DNA from: Planctomycetota bacterium
GTDB taxonomy: Bacteria; Planctomycetota; UBA1135; GCA-002748355
Assembly: GCA_020638795.1 (NCBI GenBank)
Contig: JACKHW010000014.1
Span: forward strand, 1 to 62,924
Reading direction: 5' to 3'
DNA: 62,924 bases
Under the pieces are notes generated by a model that did not search any database, was not told the origin of the DNA, and saw only the letters and a list, made by a program, of their open reading frames with translations. Shown in pieces: positions 9,318 through 20,200 of the stretch; positions within the stretch are counted from its first letter, which is position 1; every line of letters begins with the position of its first letter. The translations under genes and the position numbers were made by a program.

Positions 9318-11597
9318 ATGACCCCCAAGCCAGCAGGAAAGACCCGCGTCGCAGTCGTCGGCGCCGGTTTCATCGCAGACAACCATCTCCAGGCGCTCAG
9401 CGAACTCACGTGGGTCGAAGTCGTCGCCATTTGCGATCCCAAGCAGAGTGCCGCGGAAGCACTCGGCAAGAAGTGGAAGGTCCGCACGCTCTGCAGTGAC
9501 GTCGACGAACTCGCGACTCTGGACCCGAAGCCGCACGTCGCGCACCTGCTCGCGCCGCCGGCGCTGCACGAAAAACTCATCGACAAGCTGCTCGACCACG
9601 GCATCAGTGTCTTCGCCGAGAAGCCGATGGCACTCGACAGCAAGACTTGCGAACGGCTCGCGAAGAAGGCTGCGGACAAGGACCTCACGCTCGGCGTGAA
9701 CCACAACATGTGCTTCCACCCGGCGATCGTCGAACTGCTCGGCGAGATCGAAGCCGGAACGATCGGCACGGTGCAGTTCGTGAGTTCGATCCTCAATCTG
9801 CCGCTGCGACAACTCGCGACGCGGCAGTTCGGTCATTGGATGTTCCAAGAACCGCAGAACATCCTGCTCGAGACGGGGTGTCACCCCTACTCGGTGATTC
9901 ACGCGATCCTCGGTGAGTGCTTCGACGCGAGAACGCGCATCGGTGAGCAGGTCGAGCTGCCTGGCAACAAGGTGTTCTACAAGAGTTGGCGCACCCTGCT
10001 CGACTGCGAACGCGGCCAAGCGATGTCCTACATGTCGATGGGGCGCGAGTATCTGAGCAGCCGCGTGTTCGTCATCGGGACCGACGGTTCGCTCGATGCG
10101 GATCTCGCGACCGGAAGCGTGATGCGCGGACGCAAGACGCGCTTTCCCGAGTTCTGGGACATCGCGAGCAACGAACTCGACGACGCGAAGCGCAAGCGCC
10201 GCAACGCGCGCAAGGCGTTCTTCGACTACACACTCGCACTCGCCAAGATCCGTCCGCGCAACGACCCGTTCTACGCGACGATGAAGGGCAGTGTCCGCGC
10301 GTTCCACGAGGACTTCCGCGACGGTGTCGAGCCGCGCATGGGCGCCGAGGAAGGCAAGGCCGCCGTCGTCTACTGCGAGAAGATCTGGGAAGGCCGCGAG
10401 GACACGGTTTCGTCGGCCAAGGGCGGATCGGGATCCAAGCCGTCGGGCAAGCAGAAGCACAAGCACGGCAAGAAGGGCAAGAAGCACAAGAAGACGCACG
10501 CGACGCCGATCGAAACGTCGAGCGCCGCGAATGGCGCCGTGGACGGCGCGCCGGCATTCACACCGCAGCAGCGCGAACGGAAACCGAAGCGCAACGAACG
10601 CGTGCTCCTGACGGGCGGGACGGGCTTCATCGGCAGTCACGTCGTCGAACATCTCGCCGATGCGGGCTACGACGTCCGCTGCCTCGTGCGCAATGCGAAG
10701 TACCGTCCCGAGTGGATGAAGGACGAACGCGTCGAACTCGCCGCTGGCGACGCTACCGACATGGCGTCGGTGCGCGACGCACTCGAAGGTTGCAAGCACG
10801 TCGTGCACATGGCGACGGCGTTGCAGGACGACTGGGAGAGCACCAAGCGCTTCAACGTCGATTCGACCGAAGAACTCGCGATTGCCGCGATGGTGCGCGG
10901 TGTCGATCGTTTCGTCTTCACGAGTACGATCGCGGCGCTCTACGTCGGCGACATGAACGAGAACGACGTCGTTCCACCCGACCATCCTGCCGACCCCATG
11001 CCGGACGGACGAAGCCTCTATGCACGCGGCAAGGTCTTGTGCGAACGCATCCTGCAAACGCTCCACGAACAGCGTGGACTGCGCTTCGTCAACCACCGTC
11101 CTGCGGTCGTCATCGGTCCGCGCGGCCGCACGCGCGCGGCGGGTGCCGGCTACTGGCCGACCGACAACCACTGCATGGGTTGGGGACCGGGCACGACGCC
11201 GGTCCCGTTCGTGCTCGCGGGTGACGTCGCCGAGGCAATCGTGAGTTCGCTCGACGCGGACGACGTCATCGGCAAGCACTTCAACCTCGTCGGTGACGTG
11301 CGCATGACCGCACGCGAGTACGTCGAACACCTCGCGGAGATCTCGGGGCGACCGATCGAGTTCCATCCGCAGAGGCTCGGAGTCGCGCAGGGGCTCGATC
11401 TCTTCAAGTGGCTGGTCAAGGCCGCGGTCAAGAAACCGGGCAACGACTTCCCGAGCTATCGCGACCTCAAGACACGCGCGTTGCGCCCGCAGTTCGACAC
11501 GAGCCTCGCCAAGGACTTGCTCGGCTGGAAACCGTGCGCGGACCTCGAGGAGTTCCTCGAGATCGGCATCCGCGTGCCGGTGAGCGAAGGTGGCTGA
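9318..11597 (+). CDS. Gfo/Idh/MocA oxidoreductase fused to an SDR epimerase/dehydratase
   Basis: The 759-residue protein joins two NAD(P)-dependent enzymes. Residues 10-365 form a Gfo/Idh/MocA module with the Rossmann start VAVVGAGFIADNH and the EKPMALD segment. A linker at about 370-425 is rich in Lys and His. The second module begins at about 428 with LLTGGTGFIGSH and contains the YxxxK pair (YARGK) of extended SDRs that act on nucleotide sugars. Either module alone is common; the pairing suggests two successive redox/epimerisation steps on one sugar. The stop overlaps the start of a GT4 glycosyltransferase, so a role in making a sugar for a glycan is likely. I chose ATG 9318 because the Rossmann fold begins about ten residues later. 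Confidence 0.88.
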   Translation: MTPKPAGKTRVAVVGAGFIADNHLQALSELTWVEVVAICDPKQSAAEALGKKWKVRTLCSDVDELATLDPKPHVAHLLAPPALHEKLIDKLLDHGISVFAEKPMALDSKTCERLAKKAADKDLTLGVNHNMCFHPAIVELLGEIEAGTIGTVQFVSSILNLPLRQLATRQFGHWMFQEPQNILLETGCHPYSVIHAILGECFDARTRIGEQVELPGNKVFYKSWRTLLDCERGQAMSYMSMGREYLSSRVFVIGTDGSLDADLATGSVMRGRKTRFPEFWDIASNELDDAKRKRRNARKAFFDYTLALAKIRPRNDPFYATMKGSVRAFHEDFRDGVEPRMGAEEGKAAVVYCEKIWEGREDTVSSAKGGSGSKPSGKQKHKHGKKGKKHKKTHATPIETSSAANGAVDGAPAFTPQQRERKPKRNERVLLTGGTGFIGSHVVEHLADAGYDVRCLVRNAKYRPEWMKDERVELAAGDATDMASVRDALEGCKHVVHMATALQDDWESTKRFNVDSTEELAIAAMVRGVDRFVFTSTIAALYVGDMNENDVVPPDHPADPMPDGRSLYARGKVLCERILQTLHEQRGLRFVNHRPAVVIGPRGRTRAAGAGYWPTDNHCMGWGPGTTPVPFVLAGDVAEAIVSSLDADDVIGKHFNLVGDVRMTAREYVEHLAEISGRPIEFHPQRLGVAQGLDLFKWLVKAAVKKPGNDFPSYRDLKTRALRPQFDTSLAKDLLGWKPCADLEEFLEIGIRVPVSEGG

Positions 11598-12711
11598 GAC
11601 GCACGTCGTCCACGTCTTCGCGACCTACCATCCCGGTGGTCCGCAGGTCCGAACCGCCGAAGTCATTCGGCACCTGCCGGAACGCTACACCCACAGCATC
11701 CTCGCGATGGATCGTGGCTACGGTTGTCGCGCGCGCACGCCAGAAGACCGGGTGCGCCGTTGGCTGCACCTCGACGAACTCCCGCCGGGGCGCTTTCTGC
11801 CATCGCGTCTCGCGAAGTACGTGCTCGCCCAAGAACCCGACGTCGTCGCGACCTACAACTGGGGCGCGATCGAGACGGTCTTTGGCCTCGCACGGCGCGG
11901 ATTCCGCGCGATCGTGCATCACGAAGAAGGGTTCGGTCCGGCGGAGTTCCACAAGCAGAAGCTCCGCCGCGTGCTCGCGCGACGATTCGTGCTGCCGAGA
12001 GCGCACGCGGTCGTCGTCCCCTCGAGGCGACTCGAATCCATCGCACGCGCGACATGGAAACTGCGCGATCGCAAGGTCCGCTACATCCCCAACGGAATCG
12101 ACCTGACTCGCTTCGAAGCGGATCCACGGGGCGAAAGACGCACCGCGGCCAAAGCGCACTTCGGGCTCGCCGAGAACAGCATCGTCGTCGGAAGCGTGGG
12201 ACACCTGCGACCGGAGAAGAACTTCCTGCGACTCGCCGAGGCGTTTGTTCGTCTTGCCCCGACACGACCCGAGCTGAGATTGCTCTTGGTCGGCGATGGC
12301 GTCGAGCGCGCAGCGATCGAAGCGCTGCTCGCCGCTCGCGGGCTCACGGCGAGGGCCTTACTGCCCGGCAATCTCGCGGATCCGCGCCCCGCGTACGAAG
12401 CACTCGACGTCTTCGTGATCAGCTCGAACACGGAGCAGATGCCGATCTCGCTCCTCGAAGCCATGGCGATCGGCAGAGCCGTTGCCGCGACGGACGTGGG
12501 CGACGTCGCCCACATGGTCGCGGTCTCGAATCGAGACGGCCTCGTGGTCGATCCCGAGCGTCTGCCGGACGCGATCGCGCGTCTCGTCGACGATCCCACG
12601 TTGCGAGCGCGACTCGCGCTCGACAACCACGAACACTGCGCATCGGAGTATCCGATCGAGCTCTGTACGCAGCGCTACGCGGAGCTGTACGAAGAAGCAC
12701 GGCTCGCGTAG
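11590..12711 (+). CDS. GT4-family glycosyltransferase
   Basis: The 373-residue protein has the GT-B fold. The N-terminal half begins VVHVFATYHPGGPQVR. The C-terminal half has the nucleotide-sugar site pattern VGSVGHLRPEKNF, the segment ISSNTEQMPISLLEAMAIG with the family E-x7-E glutamates, and a final VDDP. It would transfer a sugar from an activated donor to an envelope glycan or lipid on the cytoplasmic side. The GTG start at 11590 lies inside the last codons of the preceding oxidoreductase fusion gene, so the two are translationally coupled. Confidence 0.9.
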   Translation: MAETHVVHVFATYHPGGPQVRTAEVIRHLPERYTHSILAMDRGYGCRARTPEDRVRRWLHLDELPPGRFLPSRLAKYVLAQEPDVVATYNWGAIETVFGLARRGFRAIVHHEEGFGPAEFHKQKLRRVLARRFVLPRAHAVVVPSRRLESIARATWKLRDRKVRYIPNGIDLTRFEADPRGERRTAAKAHFGLAENSIVVGSVGHLRPEKNFLRLAEAFVRLAPTRPELRLLLVGDGVERAAIEALLAARGLTARALLPGNLADPRPAYEALDVFVISSNTEQMPISLLEAMAIGRAVAATDVGDVAHMVAVSNRDGLVVDPERLPDAIARLVDDPTLRARLALDNHEHCASEYPIELCTQRYAELYEEARLA

Positions 12712-12750
12712 AATACGCCGCCCCGGCGCTGGATCCGGGCCGTCGACCGG

Positions 12751-12756
12751 TATAGT
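12751..12756 (+). promoter_or_regulatory. -10-like TATAGT before the hybrid kinase
   Basis: TATAGT ends eight bases before the ATG at 12765. No Shine-Dalgarno sequence is present, which fits a leaderless or nearly leaderless mRNA. Confidence 0.45.
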
Positions 12757-12764
12757 TCCCGTCC

Positions 12765-15700
12765 ATGGACCTCGTCGTTCGCATGGGCACGGCGGCGCTG
12801 CAAATCGCGCTCCTGTCCTTGATCCTCTTCGCGCCCGGCGCGACCGCTCCACGTGGCGGCGCGGCGAAGGGCGGGGAGACGGACCTTGCGTTCACGAGTC
12901 TTTGCGAGAGCGAAGGTGATGCAGTAGGCGGGCAACGGGCTCGCTGGCTCATCGACCGCGACGACCACCACGGCGGCACGATCCGCGACATCTTCGTCGA
13001 TGCCGACGAGACGACGTGGGCCGCGACCGAGAGCGGTCTGGTTCGGTACGACGGCTACGAGTGGGCCACGTTCGCGCGGGAACACGGCGCGAAAGACATC
13101 GCGTTCGGCTGCGTCCTCGCACGCCGCAACGGCACCATCGTCGTCGGAAGTCTGTCGAACGTCTTGTCGTTCGATCCGAAGAATGAGCGCTTCACTCCAC
13201 TGTTGCCGCGCAATCCCATGATGACGTGGGACTGTCGACGCCTGGCAGAAACGCGAGGTGGCGATCTCTGGGTCGCTACGTCGCACGGAGCACTTCGGCT
13301 CGCTGCGGATGGTTCGCGAACACTCTTCGGGGAATCCAACCGTTGTCGCCTGATCGATGCGGAGACGACCGGGATCCGTACGTGCCCCATCCCCGATAAC
13401 CTCCTCGACGAAGAAACGGTGTCTCATGGCACCGGGGCTCTCACGATCGACATCGAAAACCGGAACGTCGTCTGCGAGGTGTTTGCGGGTAGCGCCGCCG
13501 AGGCGGCCGGGATCGCGATCGGAGATGCGATCCACGTCTCCCCGGCGCCGGGGTTCCAGGCAGAGCGCATCGGCTATCAGTTCGTGACCGCACACACGGA
13601 CGGTCGCACGACCACGCGTATCGAACGCGAACGACCGTTCGAAGTCTTACGCCGACACGCAAGCGTGATCGACATCCTCGTCGATCGCGGAGGTTCGCTC
13701 TGGATCTCGTACGAGTCCCGCATCCTGCGACTGCCACTCGACGCTGTAGGTGGGCCCAATCTGAACGCCGGAACGATCGTCGTCCAAGCTGCGTCGCCCC
13801 ACCTTCCGCCGAAATATCGATTGCGTCCCTCGTCGCACCACGGAGCGGTCTGGGCTCTCGCGAGTGCGAACGTGCGCTCACGTCCGTACCTGTTCTCCCT
13901 CGACGGCGACCCGCTGACGGATGTCGCGGCGCGACTCGCGCTCGATAGGGTGCGTGGTGTCGAGGACATCGCCGAACTCGACGACGGCACGATGCTGTGC
14001 ACGGCGAAAGGCGGCATCTTCAGCCTGCGCGACGGCGACGCGGAGTGGCAACGACTCGCCATCGAGAACACGACGCGAGCACGAGTCCTATCCGTCGACG
14101 GCGCCACCGTGTTCGGTCTCCTGCCGCGTCGACATTGCCTCGTGCGGCTGGAGCCGATCGGAGTCGTCGAGACCACGATCGACGCAAGGTCGCTGTCGAC
14201 GATCGCCGCCGACGGTACGCGCTGGTTCCGCGATCGGGCCCGTAACTTCGTCGCGCGTGAGAAGGGTGCGAGCGTGCCGACGACGTATCCCGACCCGTTC
14301 GGTGGAACGGACTCGAGCCCGCCTGTTTGGATCGCTCACTCGAAGGACCTCGCATGGGCCATCGGCGGACGCGAGGGGCGTACTCTGGCAGCGATCGGCC
14401 GGCAGGCGAGCAGGCGAGAGCTCGACGTGCATGTCAGTCGGCGCACCGCAGAGTCCCTCCAGGTCGACGAGGGCGGTGACGCGTGGCTCGGCCCTGCCGG
14501 GAAGGAAGGCCGAACACTGTTCCGCTTCCGATGCAGCAAGTCCGACGTCACGGCGATCGAGTCCGAAGCGTTTCGCCTACCCGAATCCGGAACCGAAGCC
14601 GTTTGGACCATCTTCCTCTGTCGTGGCGAACCGCGCTGTGTCCAAGATGCATCGATTCACGACGTCCGTGTCGCCCGATCTCCAGACGGCGCTCCTGAAC
14701 CCAGTTTCGTTCGTTCGGGCAGCCTCCCAGCTATGGACGGTGCGGCCCTGTCGATCGTGGCGGTCGGCGGCGAGCTGTGGGTCTCGTCGAGCCTCGGCGA
14801 AATCGTCCGTGTCGTCCGGACCGATTCGGACACGGACCTGTTCGAGCAGAACGACTCGCGGACGGTGCGTCTCCGCTTGGATCAGAAGCAGCGCACGCGA
14901 CTCGCGCGAGGAGCGGACGGTTCGCTCTGGGCCGTGAACTCGAACGGTGCGCTACGCTTTGACCACGGCGTGTGGCGCTCCGTGGCTCGATTCGAGCGCC
15001 CACTCACGGATGCGCGAATCCACGCAGCATCGTGGCACGAGGCGATCATCACCGGTCGCATCGCGGATTCTCAACTTCCTGCCCGAGTCACGGTACGCTG
15101 CGACCCGCTGGTCCCTTCCACGCGGATTCGCTCGGAACTCCTTCCTGCATCCGCGAAGAGCGTCGACTCGACGTACGGTATCGAGCCGACGAATCAGGTT
15201 GTCCGCAAGATTCACTTCGATGCCCGGATCCCGTGGCGCCCGCACGTCGTCGCAGAAGAGTATCAGCATCGCATCAACCACGGCACGTGGAGTGTCTGGT
15301 CGGCAGAGGATGCTCTCGAACTGCCAGTCAGCGGCGGCGCGTCGCACGAACTCGTCGTCGAAGTGCGTTCCCGCATCGACGCGGACACCGTCGAACGTGA
15401 ACCGGCTCGGTATGCGATCCGACTCGGCACGAGGCCAGGGACCCTGATCAGTTTGACGCTGGCTGTCGTCGCGCTCTTGGGGGTCGCCCTCGCTGGCTGG
15501 GCCTCGACACGCACGTCGACATCGGACATCGGCGCGGATGATTTCGACATCACTCAGGACGATGCAGCAGCGGCGCTCGAACATGATTCACGGAATCTCC
15601 GCACGTTCGTCGCGGGCCGCCTACTCGAACACACGGAGCGAGCCAGCACCGGTGCTGTCGAGCGCTGTGGACGAAACTTGATCGGACAACTCCACGACAT

Positions 15701-16586
15701 CAACCGCGATCCGCGTGTCGTCGACGTGGGTGAGGTCGTGCGAGAAGTGTTGGGCCCACTGACGGTGCTCGTCGGCAAGGAATTCGATTTCGAGATCGCC
15801 GTACCGGACCGACCGGCAGACATCGTCATCGCTCGCTCCGAACTGGTGCAGATCCTCATGAACCTCGTGCTCAATGCGTGCGATGCCATGCCGTTCGGCG
15901 GCAAGATCTCGGTGCAGTGTCGAGTCGTTCCGAGCGAACACTCGGGCGATTCGATCGTCCTCGAGATCTCGGACACCGGCACCGGGATGGACGCAACGAC
16001 ACTCGCCAACTGCTTCGAGAAGCGCTTTACGACCAAAGGCGAACCGGCGCACGCAGGACGAGGCCTGGCGACCGTTAGGAAGATCGTGGACAGTCACGGT
16101 GGATCGATCAGTGTCGAGAGCGAACTCGGAAGAGGCACGACGTTCGCCATCCGCTACCCCGTAGCTTCGCAAGCCGCGCTCTCGGCGACGCGCCCCGCGA
16201 GGAAGCTCGCGGACAAGAGAATCCTCGTCTGCGATGACGATCCACGTCTCAGCGAGCTCGTCGGCCGTGGTTTGCGACGACTCGGCGTCCATGTCACGAC
16301 TGCGAGCGCGAGTTCACACGTGATTCGACTCGTGAACGATTCCGCGAACGAGTTCGCGGCGATCATCCTCGACGTACAGCTCGACGGCGTCTCGGGAATC
16401 GACATTGCGCGCCGCTTTCGACGCGACGGCATTTCCACTCCGATCGTCCTGATCTCGGGTCACGACACGGCACTGCTGCGAGAGCACGCACGCGGCTTGA
16501 CCTCCGTCGCTCTCCTCGAAAAGCCGTTCTTCATCACGGCACTCGCGCATCGCTTGCTCGAACTCACGTCCGAGACGGAAGCATGA
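12765..16586 (+). CDS. propeller-type hybrid sensor histidine kinase/response regulator with a PDZ-like insertion
   Basis: The 1273-residue protein has a signal-anchor N-terminus, then a periplasmic region of two-component propeller repeats (WAATESGLVRYDG, WVATSHGALRL). A PDZ-like insertion lies at about 226-295 (GSAAEAAGIAIGDAI). A Y_Y_Y-type beta domain at about 800-885 precedes a membrane helix at about 894-914. The cytoplasmic part has a HisKA-like segment with His940 in EHDSRNL, an HATPase domain with N, G1, F and G2 boxes (NLVLNACDAM, DTGTGM, GRGLATV), and a receiver domain with acceptor Asp1203 and Lys in LEKPF. It resembles the hybrid two-component systems that sense polysaccharide pieces in Bacteroidetes, but lacks their AraC output domain. 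The target is unknown. The next gene overlaps its stop. Confidence 0.9.
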   Translation: MDLVVRMGTAALQIALLSLILFAPGATAPRGGAAKGGETDLAFTSLCESEGDAVGGQRARWLIDRDDHHGGTIRDIFVDADETTWAATESGLVRYDGYEWATFAREHGAKDIAFGCVLARRNGTIVVGSLSNVLSFDPKNERFTPLLPRNPMMTWDCRRLAETRGGDLWVATSHGALRLAADGSRTLFGESNRCRLIDAETTGIRTCPIPDNLLDEETVSHGTGALTIDIENRNVVCEVFAGSAAEAAGIAIGDAIHVSPAPGFQAERIGYQFVTAHTDGRTTTRIERERPFEVLRRHASVIDILVDRGGSLWISYESRILRLPLDAVGGPNLNAGTIVVQAASPHLPPKYRLRPSSHHGAVWALASANVRSRPYLFSLDGDPLTDVAARLALDRVRGVEDIAELDDGTMLCTAKGGIFSLRDGDAEWQRLAIENTTRARVLSVDGATVFGLLPRRHCLVRLEPIGVVETTIDARSLSTIAADGTRWFRDRARNFVAREKGASVPTTYPDPFGGTDSSPPVWIAHSKDLAWAIGGREGRTLAAIGRQASRRELDVHVSRRTAESLQVDEGGDAWLGPAGKEGRTLFRFRCSKSDVTAIESEAFRLPESGTEAVWTIFLCRGEPRCVQDASIHDVRVARSPDGAPEPSFVRSGSLPAMDGAALSIVAVGGELWVSSSLGEIVRVVRTDSDTDLFEQNDSRTVRLRLDQKQRTRLARGADGSLWAVNSNGALRFDHGVWRSVARFERPLTDARIHAASWHEAIITGRIADSQLPARVTVRCDPLVPSTRIRSELLPASAKSVDSTYGIEPTNQVVRKIHFDARIPWRPHVVAEEYQHRINHGTWSVWSAEDALELPVSGGASHELVVEVRSRIDADTVEREPARYAIRLGTRPGTLISLTLAVVALLGVALAGWASTRTSTSDIGADDFDITQDDAAAALEHDSRNLRTFVAGRLLEHTERASTGAVERCGRNLIGQLHDINRDPRVVDVGEVVREVLGPLTVLVGKEFDFEIAVPDRPADIVIARSELVQILMNLVLNACDAMPFGGKISVQCRVVPSEHSGDSIVLEISDTGTGMDATTLANCFEKRFTTKGEPAHAGRGLATVRKIVDSHGGSISVESELGRGTTFAIRYPVASQAALSATRPARKLADKRILVCDDDPRLSELVGRGLRRLGVHVTTASASSHVIRLVNDSANEFAAIILDVQLDGVSGIDIARRFRRDGISTPIVLISGHDTALLREHARGLTSVALLEKPFFITALAHRLLELTSETEA

Positions 16587-17239
16587 GGCGCCGCAATCGG
16601 TCGATCATCGCCGCATGGATGTCCATGACCGCACTCGCTGCGTGCTCGATCTCTCCCACCGCAGAGGGACGCGCGCATTCTTCCCCGTGGGTCGATCTCC
16701 GTCCGCGAACGAGTCTCGCACCGTGGGAAATCACGAACTTCGGTGGACAGGGAGACGTGTTCGTCGACGAACAAGGGATCGTGCTCGAAGCGGGATCCCC
16801 GATGACCGGGATCCACTTGTTGCGAGAGCCTCCGAAAACGAACTACGAGCTCGAAGTCGTCGCGACGCGCGTCGACGGTAGCGACTTCTTTTGCGGCCTG
16901 ACGTTTCCTGTCGGAGAAGCGTGGTCGACGCTCGTCTTGGGTGGCTGGGGAGGTTCGCTCGTCGGCATCTCGTGTCTCGACGGCAAGGATGCCGCGAGAA
17001 ACGACACACGGCGCATGGTGCATTTCGAGAACGGTCGATCGTATCGCGTGCATCTCATCGTCCGACCGAATCGCGTCACGGTGGATCTCGACGACGAGCG
17101 CATCGTCGACTACGACCCGACGGCGCATCAACTCACGCTTCGCCCCGAGGTCGTGCTCTCGCGTCCGCTCGGGATCGCTTCGTTCGCGACGACCGCGCGG
17201 ATCGGTACCGTGCGGCTGCGTGAGCTCGCGGGACACTAG
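16583..17239 (+). CDS. lipoprotein with a DUF1080/LamG-like fold
   Basis: The 218-residue protein begins with a lipoprotein signal peptide with lipobox LAAC near residue 20. The mature part has alternating strands with the pattern NYELEVVATRVDGSDFFCGLTFP and RSYRVHLIVRPNRVTVDLDD, typical of the jelly-roll DUF1080 (3-keto-disaccharide hydrolase) or LamG-type folds common in planctomycetes. The family assignment rests on pattern only. The ATGA overlap couples it to the hybrid kinase, so it may supply or bind the kinase's ligand; that is inference. Its stop codon shares the palindrome CTAG with the stop of the opposite gene. Confidence 0.65.
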   Translation: MRRRNRSIIAAWMSMTALAACSISPTAEGRAHSSPWVDLRPRTSLAPWEITNFGGQGDVFVDEQGIVLEAGSPMTGIHLLREPPKTNYELEVVATRVDGSDFFCGLTFPVGEAWSTLVLGGWGGSLVGISCLDGKDAARNDTRRMVHFENGRSYRVHLIVRPNRVTVDLDDERIVDYDPTAHQLTLRPEVVLSRPLGIASFATTARIGTVRLRELAGH

Positions 17240-20200
17240 AACCCGATCACCACGGTCCCGCACGGAGCGTCGAGTTCGAAGACTCCGTCGTAGCGCGCGG
17301 AGACAAGGGCTGCGCCGTGGACACGCGCAGGCGTGTTGGCGGCAATGCGCAATCGGTACGTCGCCAGCGGGTTCGGTTCTGCATGCGCCGGCGTACCGAC
17401 GACGATCCTGAACTCACGCGTCGCCTCGTCGTAGGACGTCGATTCGATCACGGCCCTCGTTGCGAGAATGCGCGGACCTTCGTATCGCGCACGGCCCCAC
17501 TCGATTCGATGTTCGCCGGCCCGTTTCGGCAACAACAACGCCGAACCTCGCGCGACGAACCAAGGAGCACCGTCGACGCGACACACGGGCAGCGCTTCCC
17601 CGAAGTCGAGGTATGGCGTGACTCCACCGGGAGCCGCCCCCAGCGATTCGACCGTCATCGCATCGCTTCGTGCAGCGAGGACCGTCGTGCGGGTCGTCCC
17701 GTTCCCTCGAGGCACGAGCGTCGGCCATCTCGGCGCGACCGCCCCATCGCGATCGGGCGCCGCCATCGTCGTGACGTCGGCATCGTGAGCAAGAGCGAGC
17801 AACGCATGCCTCAGACGCAACTCGGAAACGGACTGCGGCAACGCATCTGCCAGCACGAGCGCGAGGACACACTCTTCGTGGGCGCGTGGATAACCTCGCA
17901 ACCGGATGGTTCCATCTCTCTGGCTCGGCTGCAGACGTCCCGGATCGAGGAACAACAAGCGTAGACGCGGTCCACCGTCCGTCGGTTCTAGGTCGAAACC
18001 GACTCTGCGCCGCAAGAAGAACTCATCGTGCTCGAATCGGTCGTCCCGCGACGTCGGGAGTGGCGTATCGCGACGCACGATTCGATATCCATCGAAGCGC
18101 AGCGTGCGCTCGAGTTCGAGCCCAGCGACCGAATCGCGGATGCGCAAGCGCTCCACGACGGCAGGAAGGTCCCCACGGGTTCGGAAGCAACGGGACGCTT
18201 CGTAGTGCCCAATCGTCGTCTCGGTCAGCGACTCGGCGACGAGCGCGGCATGAGTCGGTGAGACCTCGGCCTCGGCCTCGATGCCGCACCCGCGAATCGA
18301 GCAGCGTTCGATGGTCGCACGCGGGCCTGCTCGCTTTCCTGCCGGACACAAGGCGAAGGTGAGCGACGCGGTCTTCGCGTCGACGACATCGAGCGAGATC
18401 GTGTATCGATTCGCCGTTCCAGCCTCGATGGCGAGGTAGGCGACACGTCGAGAAGAATCGCGGAGCTCGAGAATCGTGGGCTCGGTCACCGCGGTGACGA
18501 CGAGTTCGACGTCGTAGCGCCCCACGTCGAGGTCCAACGGATACGAACGGGCACGATCCGCTTCGACCGTGAACCCGTCCAGCTCGACGACGGATGGCGC
18601 GAGAATGCGTTCGAACAGTGCGGGGTCACCGATGCGCATGCCGTGGATCCGTTCCTTCGACCACGCACTACTGACGCGACGAGTCACGGGGTCGTCGAAG
18701 CGTCCGAAGCCCGTCGGGTCGATGTCGATCGCGTTGTTTGCCACGCGAAACCAGCGATTGCGCAGACTGCGACTCGACAGCTTCCGGCTGACCGGCTCAT
18801 CGGAGCCAGGCAGAGGACCACCACGCGCGATCGCGAGGAAGCCGTTGGGACCGCGCGTCTCTTCGGTCATGCAGACCGCATGCCCGAATGGCCGCTGAAT
18901 CGCGCGTGCGGTCACGAGCGTGTCCTCGAGATCGCTGACCGAAGTTCGGAGCACGATCGTCGATCCGGGTCGTCCGCGCACGAACGCGGAGCATCGTTCG
19001 TGGATCGCATCGACGCGGCCACCGCGAGCACGGCGGGCATCGAATTCGACGGCCCGATAGAACGCGGGAGGAAGCGACGGCAAGCGTTCCGCATCGACCG
19101 CCGGAATCGGCATTCCGTCGGCGTCGCCAGAGTCGCTGGACAGGTAGGCGGTGCACGCGGCATCGGCGATCGCCGTCGGCCTCAGCGCCAGCAGCCGTGT
19201 GGTCGCGTTGTGGCGTAGGGCATGCTCGAGAGCCTGCCACGCCCCATCGATCCGTCGGCCGGGAACTTCCATGAAGGTGTCGAGTGCTGGCGGAGTCTCC
19301 CCGTGCCATTCGAGGAGCGGCATCAGCGGGAGGCGCAGCGCCGTCGCGGCGAGCCCGAAACCCAGCCCGAGTTCGTGCGCGACCTCGCTTCTGCGGGCCA
19401 TGACTTCGAACTCCGCCCCGTCGTCCTCGACGATGACGATGTCGATTCCGTTTCCTACGAGGCGAGCCCGGTCTGCGCTGTCGTCGAGTACGGATGCCGG
19501 CACGCGAAGCGCGATCGCACCCGGCTCAAAGATCGTGAGCGCGGCGGGCGGCCCCCACCCATCGACGTCCGGTCTCGGTGGCGCGTCGAGTACGACTTTG
19601 GGCGCCGCCCCACCCTCCGACTGTGCGAGCCAATCATGGCAGCAGCGTGCAAAGCTTCGTGGCAGCTCGTGATCGGACGCCATCCCGAGAGCGAGGACAC
19701 GACCGTTGCCGACTTCGAATCCGCAGAGAATCGCACCCGGGAGACGCCGCACGGTATCGCCGACCCGTCGAAACTGCTCGGCGAAGACGTGCGCACGCAC
19801 GGCAACACCCGCAGTGCCCGAAGCACGGGGATCCACACGCGGTTCGTCGATCCGCATCGGATCGATCTCGGCGCGCCAGAGGTCCGAGTCGCAGAGCCAC
19901 AGCGGTCCGGCGTCGATGCCGAGCTGACCGGAACCGACCTCGGTGAAGCCGAGGCCGATCGCCGATGCCTCGTCACGGCGTGCGGGCACGAAGCCGTGGT
20001 TCAGGGCGAGTGCTTCTCGCTGCGTGCTGGCGAGACCGAGTGCGTCGAGCAGCCGAACGGCGCGACCGCGCAGAAAGAGCCCGCCACCGGCCTCGACGTG
20101 CGCACGAAGCGCCCGAAGACTCTCGGGACTCGAGATCTCGGCAGGAAGCGCGATCGACCGCGAGCCGATTTCGAGCACCCGTGCCGACGAGTCCGCGACC

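Noticed and set aside
9027..11366. Minus-strand frame opposite the Gfo/Idh-SDR fusion gene
   Set aside because: Arg/Ala/Val-rich shadow of a gene with two recognised domains.
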